9,990 nucleotides of DNA, taken from the NCBI GenBank assembly GCA_016839405.1, contig JAEOUJ010000070.1, positions 1 to 9,990 on the forward strand. The letters are read 5' to 3'. A program made the translations under genes and the position numbers. Below the pieces are notes generated by a model, which was given only the letters and a program-made list of their open reading frames with translations, ran no database searches and was not told the origin of the DNA. The DNA is from Candidatus Gerdarchaeota archaeon (GTDB lineage Archaea > Asgardarchaeota > Heimdallarchaeia > JABLTI01). Shown here in pieces: positions 6,652 to 9,990 of this stretch; position 1 is the stretch's first letter; each line of letters begins with the position of its first letter.

Positions 6652-6708
6652 TCTTCTATTACTCCTACAAATAAACTGTTTTTACTAATCTCCTTTTGCT
6701 GTAAAATG

Positions 6709-6721
6709 GCAATTTAAAAGT
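6709..6721 (-). promoter_or_regulatory. Probable rps27e promoter
   Basis: On the minus strand AACTTTTAAATTG (6709-6721) contains a TATA-like TTTTAAAT. It lies about 65 nt upstream of the TTG start, which puts the transcript start near 6690 and leaves a leader of about 40 nt that includes the TAGGAG ribosome binding site. Confidence 0.4.
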
Positions 6722-6751
6722 TACTACAACTCGACCTAATATGAAAATAAT

Positions 6752-6770
6752 CTTTAAAATAATATAATAA
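6752..6770 (+). promoter_or_regulatory. Probable promoter of tRNA-Arg
   Basis: CTTTAAAATAATATAATAA is a TATA-rich element. It lies about 45 nt upstream of the mature 5' end of the tRNA at 6810, compatible with a short 5' leader removed by RNase P. Confidence 0.4.
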
Positions 6771-6809
6771 ACAAAAGATTCAAAATAAAAAGATACTTGG
6801 GAAAGAACT

Positions 6810-6890
6810 GGATGTGTAGCTCAGCTTGGATTAGAGTGCCTGGCTCCGGACCAGGAGGTTTCGGGAGTTCGAATCTCCCCACATCCGCCA
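6810..6890 (+). tRNA. tRNA-Arg, anticodon CCG
   Basis: An 81-nt cloverleaf with the CCA end encoded (6888-6890) and no intron. The acceptor stem is GGATGTG paired with CACATCC. The D stem is GCTC/GAGT with an 11-nt loop containing GG. The anticodon stem is CCTGG/CCAGG with loop CTCCGGA, giving anticodon CCG, which reads the Arg codon CGG. The T stem is GGGAG/CTCCC with loop TTCGAAT. The variable region is 7 nt (AGGTTTC), slightly long for a class I tRNA. The discriminator base is G. CGG codons should be rare in this AT-rich genome, so this is a minor decoding tRNA. Confidence 0.95.
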
Positions 6891-6908
6891 ATTAAATACA
6901 TAAGTGTC

Positions 6909-6925
6909 TTTTTTTTGGCGTTTTT
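6909..6925 (+). terminator. T-run terminator after tRNA-Arg
   Basis: Eight consecutive T (6909-6916), then GGCG, then five more T, begin 19 nt after the tRNA 3' end. T-runs of this kind are the standard archaeal termination signal, especially behind stable RNA genes. Confidence 0.6.
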
Positions 6926-6941
6926 AAAGAAAAATTCCTAA

Positions 6942-7019
6942 TTATTTTTGAGAGCGAGTATAATTGATCCGACACACAGAAAATCCGAGTGAAGTAATTG
7001 ATTGGTCATAATCGGTCAT
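6942..7019 (-). CDS. Possible 25-residue small gene downstream of the DUF4185 gene
   Basis: An ATG at 7017-7019 is preceded on the minus strand by GGGAG (7027-7031) with 7 nt spacing. It opens a frame of 25 codons beginning MTDYDQS and ending YTRSQK, stopping at TAA 6942-6944. It starts 26 nt after the DUF4185 stop, so it could be translated from the same transcript. The peptide has no recognisable features, and the purine-rich ribosome binding site could be chance. Direct repeats of GGTCAT (7004-7009 and 7014-7019) lie at its start. Weakly supported. Confidence 0.2.
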   Translation of the reverse strand: MTDYDQSITSLGFSVCRINYTRSQK

Positions 7020-7045
7020 TACTCCTCTCCCTCTTAATTTTTTCA

Positions 7046-8260
7046 TTAATGAAGACTTTTATTTCGTTTTTTACCTACTATTTTGATAATCCTTTGAAAT
7101 ATTACTAATGCAGTAAAGCTTACCAATATTATTACAAATATCTTAGGAATTGCTATAGCACAAGTTCCAATTAAAGATGAAACATCTACAGACATTATGA
7201 AGGTATTGTACACTGAAAAAATACTCATAACAAAGTACACTGTTTCTCCATTGTTCTCTACCAAATCAGGATGTACATATGAACCATACAATGATGGATA
7301 TTCTGTTGCATCAGTTATCTTTTGTTCTGGACACCAAGGTCCCCAGATATTTTCAGCTCTTCTAACAACAATTGCTAAATCTGCTGTGTTGAAATAAAAA
7401 ACGGTCCACTGTTCTAAGTAAGCATTCCACATAAGAGATAGTTCTCCTACGGGTGCTTCAAAGACTTCTACTGCTGACAGCTCATTACTTGACCAAATTG
7501 GATTATCAGATCTATCTAATCCTGAAAAGTATTCATAAGCTGATTGATCCAAGATATTTGTTAATGGAACTCGACATAAATAGCACGCACCAAAACGTCC
7601 AGCAGGAGTAGCTAGTAAATATAAATAGGTATAAATCACAATTGCGGAACTTTGTGCTGCGCCAAATTGCACAAAATTCCCATCTCCTACCCAAGTGATA
7701 TTAGTCATTTTAGTAAATGTTTGACCATTGTCAGTTGAAACTGCAATTGAAGCCTCATTACATTGCCATACTCCACCAATTATACCCCAATGTCGAACAC
7801 TCATATAGTAGATGTAAATGTTCCCATTGTAACTTACTGCAGCAGTGGGAATACAAGTCATTTCCACATAATCAATTTTTAAACTTGAAATTAATTCCTT
7901 GGCATACCCAGTTCCTGGTTCGACAATCCAACCATCTAAACTGATACCATCTGATGGATCAGTATCTGTACTGTATGCAATGGTATTACTACGCCAGTTA
8001 TTTCCCATATAAAGGCCACAACCAAATGTATCTCCAAAAATATAGTGGTACTTGCCATTGTGTTTAAGAATAATACCCAAATCAGTGCCATTTACATCAA
8101 AAGGTGTTGTATCTGTTACAGCTGCTGCTCCTGTAAGTTGTCCATGTTCTTGGTGAGTTAAAAAGATTGAATTAACATTTTGGTAGCAGGGTAATACAAT
8201 CAAAAAAGTAGTAACTAACATTAACTCTAATAAAATAACTCTTAATCTCTTAGGCAACAT
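7046..8260 (-). CDS. Membrane-anchored extracellular DUF4185 protein
   Basis: A 404-residue protein. A hydrophobic N-terminal segment (about 8-24) follows the basic start MLPKRLR and acts as signal peptide or signal anchor. A C-terminal membrane segment (about 368-388) is followed by a basic tail (KIVGKKRNK), so the main domain faces outside. The domain (about 45-360) matches DUF4185, a beta-propeller-like family resembling glycoside hydrolases: GTDLGI (58-63), FGDTFG (75-80), WRSNTIAYSTDTDPSDGI (89-106), CIPTAAV (136-142), WVGDGNFVQFG (190-200), ATPAGRFGA (217-225), EAPVGELSL (268-276) and TEYPSLYGSYVHP (319-331). A carbohydrate-related role is possible but unproven; I cannot assign catalytic residues. 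No Shine-Dalgarno precedes the ATG; a TATA-like TTATATGA near 8309-8316 (minus) would give a short leader. The gene is richer in G+C than its neighbours, and its best-known relatives are bacterial, hinting at transfer. Confidence 0.85.
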   Translation of the reverse strand: MLPKRLRVILLELMLVTTFLIVLPCYQNVNSIFLTHQEHGQLTGAAAVTDTTPFDVNGTDLGIILKHNGKYHYIFGDTFGCGLYMGNNWRSNTIAYSTDTDPSDGISLDGWIVEPGTGYAKELISSLKIDYVEMTCIPTAAVSYNGNIYIYYMSVRHWGIIGGVWQCNEASIAVSTDNGQTFTKMTNITWVGDGNFVQFGAAQSSAIVIYTYLYLLATPAGRFGACYLCRVPLTNILDQSAYEYFSGLDRSDNPIWSSNELSAVEVFEAPVGELSLMWNAYLEQWTVFYFNTADLAIVVRRAENIWGPWCPEQKITDATEYPSLYGSYVHPDLVENNGETVYFVMSIFSVYNTFIMSVDVSSLIGTCAIAIPKIFVIILVSFTALVIFQRIIKIVGKKRNKSLH

Positions 8261-8712
8261 AACAAATCAAAATGTACAATATTCTGTGGTTGTATTTTAG
8301 CATTTTTCATATAATTAATCATCAATTAGAGTTAACAATATGAGTTTTTATTTCCAATAATCAATGTTTAATTCTTTTATTGGTGGAGTGGAAGTTATTT
8401 GAATAAGAATAGATACAATTTATTGAGATTATTATTAAGAGTAAATTATCGCTTTAAGTATTGGAGTGAAAAACAAATCCGCGAATACCAAAAAAAGAAT
8501 CAATGAAGATTGTTATGTATAATATATAAATAAAATAGCAGGTCAAGATTGATACTTGAGATAAAATCGAAATAAATCTCTTCTTAACAAATTACTATTA
8601 ATTACCTAACAGAAAAAAACTTAAAATAGAAACGAATTTTTGATAAAAGAAAGCTTTTCCTAATAAATGATTGAAAACTTGTAGAATAGAATAAGACTAA
8701 AATTTTGTACAT
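8261..8712. other. AT-rich stretch with no supported gene
   Basis: About 450 bp between the DUF4185 start and the terminator of the small-gene pair. It contains a TATA-like element for the DUF4185 gene near 8309-8316 and a few weak short inverted repeats, such as TCAAG/CTTGA near 8543-8559. The only start codons behind GGAG or GGTG sequences open frames of fewer than 20 codons. No RNA gene is recognised. It may be decayed sequence or a long regulatory spacer. Confidence 0.5.
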
Positions 8713-8803
8713 AAAAAAAAGCAAGAACCAAATTCATTATAAAAATCATTGATTACTGGAGTTTTTATCTTCCAGTCATCAAGGAGAATTTTATTCTTGC
8801 TTT
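8713..8803 (-). terminator. Long imperfect hairpin followed by T8, ending the small-gene pair
   Basis: Nested complementary arms: AAAGCAAGAA (8718-8727) with TTCTTGCTTT (8794-8803), AAATTC (8730-8735) with GAATTT (8786-8791), and an inner stem of TTGAT-x-ACTGGA (8749-8760) with TCCAGT-x-ATCAA (8771-8782) and one mismatch. On the minus strand the structure is followed by eight T (8713-8720), like a rho-independent terminator. The stop codon of the 30-residue gene lies in the apical loop, and the gene's last third forms one arm. The structure could instead be a small RNA or the remnant of a mobile element with terminal repeats; no target-site duplication is evident. Confidence 0.55.
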
Positions 8804-8857
8804 ATCTTGAAATTTTATTAGATCTTTTTTGACACTTCTTTTACAATAGTTCTTCAT
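8765..8857 (-). CDS. Basic 30-residue microprotein, second gene of a divergent small-gene pair
   Basis: The frame begins at ATG 8855-8857 and ends at TAA 8765-8767. It encodes a strongly basic peptide that starts MKNYCKRSVKKDLIKF and ends SLMTGR. GGAGG at 8866-8870 is 8 nt upstream of the ATG, one of the best ribosome binding sites in the window and the main reason to accept so short a gene. It begins 22 nt after the stop of the 34-residue gene. A TATA-like CTTTATATTC (8896-8905, minus) inside that upstream gene could also give it its own start of transcription near 8875. The sequence has no motif that I recognise. Nucleic-acid binding would fit the charge, but that is speculation. It is followed directly by a hairpin and T8. 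Confidence 0.5.
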   Translation of the reverse strand: MKNYCKRSVKKDLIKFQDKARIKFSLMTGR

Positions 8858-8879
8858 GGTTTTTTCCTCCAATTTTATA

Positions 8880-8984
8880 TTAGGAATAATTTATTGAATA
8901 TAAAGCCATAATAACTTCAGTTTTATGGATTTGTTCAATATTCTTCTTACCAAATTTTTTCATGTTTAGTTTTTTATTAATCAT
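8880..8984 (-). CDS. Basic 34-residue microprotein divergent from the winged-helix regulator
   Basis: The frame begins at ATG 8982-8984 and stops at TAA 8880-8882. The peptide starts with a Lys-rich segment (MINKKLNMKKFGKKN) and continues into a likely amphipathic helix (IEQIHKTEVIMALYS). GGTG at 8994-8997 lies 9 nt upstream; the regulator gene across the spacer uses a related GGTGG site. The palindromic TATA box at 9030-9039 would start a minus-strand transcript near 9008, leaving a leader of about 24 nt, a fitting layout. A second ATG at 8961-8963 is possible. I do not recognise the family. With the 30-residue gene behind it, it could be a toxin-antitoxin-like or regulated peptide pair; this is inferred only from layout. 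Confidence 0.45.
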   Translation of the reverse strand: MINKKLNMKKFGKKNIEQIHKTEVIMALYSINYS

Positions 8985-9009
8985 TTTTTCTGACACCAAT
9001 CTTATTGTT

Positions 9010-9083
9010 TGAGAATATTATTCTCATGCTTATATATAAACTTTTCTCAATAAATGAGAAAATACTTCTAATAATATTAGAAG
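9010..9083. repeat. Operator-like palindromes around the divergent promoter
   Basis: Three perfect inverted repeats lie in 74 bp. The first is TGAGAATA-T-TATTCTCA (9010-9026). The second is TTTTCTCA-ATAAA-TGAGAAAA (9042-9062). The third is CTTCTAATA-A-TATTAGAAG (9065-9083). The first two share the TGAGAA/TTCTCA half-site and lie on either side of the TATA box at 9030-9039. Each would cover the transcript start region in one direction. They are likely binding sites for a dimeric repressor, most simply the winged-helix protein encoded at 9185. Confidence 0.65.
9030..9039. promoter_or_regulatory. Palindromic TATA box of a divergent promoter
   Basis: TTATATATAA is a perfectly symmetrical, strong archaeal TATA box. 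Starts about 25 nt away would fall near 9060 on the plus strand (toward the regulator) and near 9008 on the minus strand (toward the small genes). Both are inside or at the edge of the flanking TGAGAA palindromes. Confidence 0.6.
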
Positions 9084-9108
9084 ATAATCTATAAAGGTTA
9101 GAATTAGA

Positions 9109-9146
9109 TTTAAATATATGAGAATGTAATATAATATATTGAGAAC
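9109..9146 (+). promoter_or_regulatory. Proximal TATA-like elements, each followed by a TGAGAA site
   Basis: TTTAAATATA (9109-9118) is followed immediately by TGAGAATG (9119-9126). AATATAATATATT (9128-9140) runs into TGAGAAC (9140-9146). The two TGAGAA copies are 21 bp apart, two helical turns, and repeat the half-site of the upstream palindromes. The second TATA would start transcription near 9160, leaving a leader of about 25 nt with the GGTGG ribosome binding site. Confidence 0.5.
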
Positions 9147-9184
9147 AAATACTATATATTAAAAAATAAAAAAAGGTGGAAAAA

Positions 9185-9823
9185 ATGAGTCAGAATATTA
9201 TCACTTACAAACAAAAAATCGTACATGTGCCAGATGAGAGAGATATGGCAAAAGTGTATAGCGATGAAAATCTCGGATTAATAATAAAAGTTCTAAGAAA
9301 AGGTCCAATGACAGTTAAAGAACTTGTGAAGGGATTTGAAGAAGAAGGAATGAAGAAATCCGACAAATCAATTTACCGTTATTTAAAAGAATTAATAGAA
9401 CTCAAATTTGTTGCTAGAGCTGGTAAGAGAATAAATTCTATAGATGAGAAAGATTTACAGAGTGAAACCATCTATATACGAACTGCAAAAATTTTTCTAA
9501 CAATGGGTTTAAAGCACAAATCAGAAAAAATAGGCAAAGAAAAAATTGAGAAATTATTTGAAGTTATTTATTCTTTATTACAACAAAAATATAGTACCAA
9601 AGTCATTTCAATTGACAGCGTTAAAAAATTATTAACTAAATTTGATGAAGTAAAAGAGAATCTTTTAGTAGAATTACTTGAAAATGCTAATAAAAGTACT
9701 CTAAAGAAAATCTCAGAAGTTGATTGGGATTTAATTAGTTATATGATTGAATATACTAGTTGGTTAGCTTTATTATTAGATTTAGATATTGAAAAAGAAA
9801 TTGAGAAATGTTGTCCAGATTAA
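9185..9823 (+). CDS. Winged-helix transcriptional regulator, probably autoregulated
   Basis: A 212-residue protein with a winged helix-turn-helix in its first half. A helix near ENLGLIIKVLRKG (28-40) and a helix near TVKELVKGFEEEG (43-55) lead to a recognition helix near KSDKSIYRYLKELIELKFV (58-76). The wing is around ARAGKRI and ETIYIRTAKIF (77-104). The rest (about 105-212) is all-helical and rich in Lys, Glu and Leu, probably a dimerisation or sensing part. It ends with a Cys-Cys-Pro-Asp that might bind a metal or thiol. No family more precise than ArsR/MarR-like can be given. ATG 9185 is chosen because GGTGG (9175-9179) is 5 nt upstream; a GTG at 9176 lies within that site. Its upstream region is dense with TGAGAA repeats shared with the divergent small genes. 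Confidence 0.8.
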   Translation: MSQNIITYKQKIVHVPDERDMAKVYSDENLGLIIKVLRKGPMTVKELVKGFEEEGMKKSDKSIYRYLKELIELKFVARAGKRINSIDEKDLQSETIYIRTAKIFLTMGLKHKSEKIGKEKIEKLFEVIYSLLQQKYSTKVISIDSVKKLLTKFDEVKENLLVELLENANKSTLKKISEVDWDLISYMIEYTSWLALLLDLDIEKEIEKCCPD

Positions 9824-9835
9824 GAAAATAATTTA

Positions 9836-9848
9836 GGGGTATTTCCCC
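9836..9848. terminator. Short GC hairpin between convergent genes
   Basis: GGGG (9836-9839) and CCCC (9845-9848) surround TATTT, a conspicuous GC stem in very AT-rich DNA. It is placed between the stop of the regulator gene (9823) and the stop of the minus-strand small gene (9853). It may end transcription in both directions, although no long T-run follows immediately. Confidence 0.4.
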
Positions 9849-9852
9849 AACA

Positions 9853-9978
9853 CTATGCATATCTTGCTTGTCTTTTTTTCTTAGATGTCTTTATTTTTTC
9901 TAATTGATTTGTATATCCAGCATCCTTTAAAACAAGAGCTGGATCAATACTTGATTTGCCAAATTTTCGCTTCTTCAA
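9853..9978 (-). CDS. Basic 41-residue protein, probably coupled to an upstream gene outside the window
   Basis: The frame opens at TTG 9976-9978 right after two in-frame stops and ends at TAG 9853-9855. The peptide begins with a basic segment (MKKRKFGKSS), has a central part with DPALVLKDAGY, and ends in a Lys/Arg tail (TSKKKRQARYA). The amino acid pattern and a closing basic tail look like a real small protein, but I do not recognise the family. The TTG overlaps a TGA in the next frame (TTGA), so a longer gene beyond the window edge may end here and couple its translation. No Shine-Dalgarno is visible, which would fit coupling. Alternatively it is the tail of a frame-shifted larger gene; the missing upstream sequence prevents a decision. 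Confidence 0.45.
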   Translation of the reverse strand: MKKRKFGKSSIDPALVLKDAGYTNQLEKIKTSKKKRQARYA

Positions 9979-9990
9979 TTATTAAACCAA

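Noticed and set aside
7004..7019. GGTCAT direct repeat with 10-bp period
   Set aside because: Only two copies of six bases; too short to call a repeat array or operator, though noted beside the possible small gene.
7197..7944. Two plus-strand open frames (66 and 75 codons)
   Set aside because: Both are antisense to the DUF4185 domain, whose family motifs are clear on the minus strand.
8466..8522. GTG-initiated 18-codon frame near a GGAG sequence
   Set aside because: The GGAG overlaps the GTG, so spacing is impossible for initiation, and the frame is too short to carry other support.
9010..9146. Possible CRISPR-like array from the recurring TGAGAA units
   Set aside because: The units are six to eight bases at irregular distances (45, 64, 21) and on both strands, with no spacer-repeat structure; operator sites explain them better.

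Overview
The window is archaeal. It carries an Rpo11 (RpoL) subunit of an archaeal/eukaryotic-type RNA polymerase, the exosome cap protein Csl4, a PCNA sliding clamp, an archaeal GINS subunit, ribosomal protein S27e, and TATA-type promoters. The DNA is AT-rich, with Shine-Dalgarno sites of the GGAGG and GGTGG type and several TTG or GTG starts. The csl4 - DUF2067-like - rpo11 gene order and a single PCNA next to a Gins51-type gene suggest a TACK or Asgard lineage. Asgard is my leaning, but this is an inference from protein flavour, not a proven placement.

Layout. Bases 1-164 hold the 3' end of an unidentified plus-strand gene. Bases 181-2845 form a minus-strand operon, read right to left: csl4, a DUF2067-like gene, rpo11, a small RNase III-fold protein and a DUF99 (UPF0215) protein. 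Together they form an RNA transcription/RNA-processing cluster. A divergent promoter region (2846-3103) separates this operon from a plus-strand radical SAM enzyme (3104-4717). Next come two replication genes, pcn (4905-5651) and gins51 (5807-6412), both plus strand. Convergent to them is rps27e (6454-6651, minus), then a tRNA-Arg(CCG) with an encoded CCA end (6810-6890).

From about 6900 onward the window looks accessory. A membrane-anchored, extracellular DUF4185 protein lies on the minus strand (7046-8260), followed by about 450 bp with no gene that I can support. The most unusual segment is 8713-9823. Two very short tandem genes (34 and 30 residues, minus strand), each with a plausible Shine-Dalgarno site, end in a hairpin followed by eight Ts. 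They diverge from a winged-helix regulator (9185-9823, plus). The spacer between them has a palindromic TATA box (TTATATATAA) flanked on both sides by inverted repeats built on TGAGAA/TTCTCA, and two more TGAGAA sites directly behind two proximal TATA-like boxes. This looks like a self-regulated divergent module with unannotated microproteins. The window closes with a 41-residue basic gene on the minus strand (9853-9978), which appears to overlap the stop of an upstream gene outside the window.

Other points are an apparent ATA start for the DUF99 gene, a Cys-rich insertion splitting the radical SAM cluster motif, and direct repeats flanking the csl4 operon TATA box.
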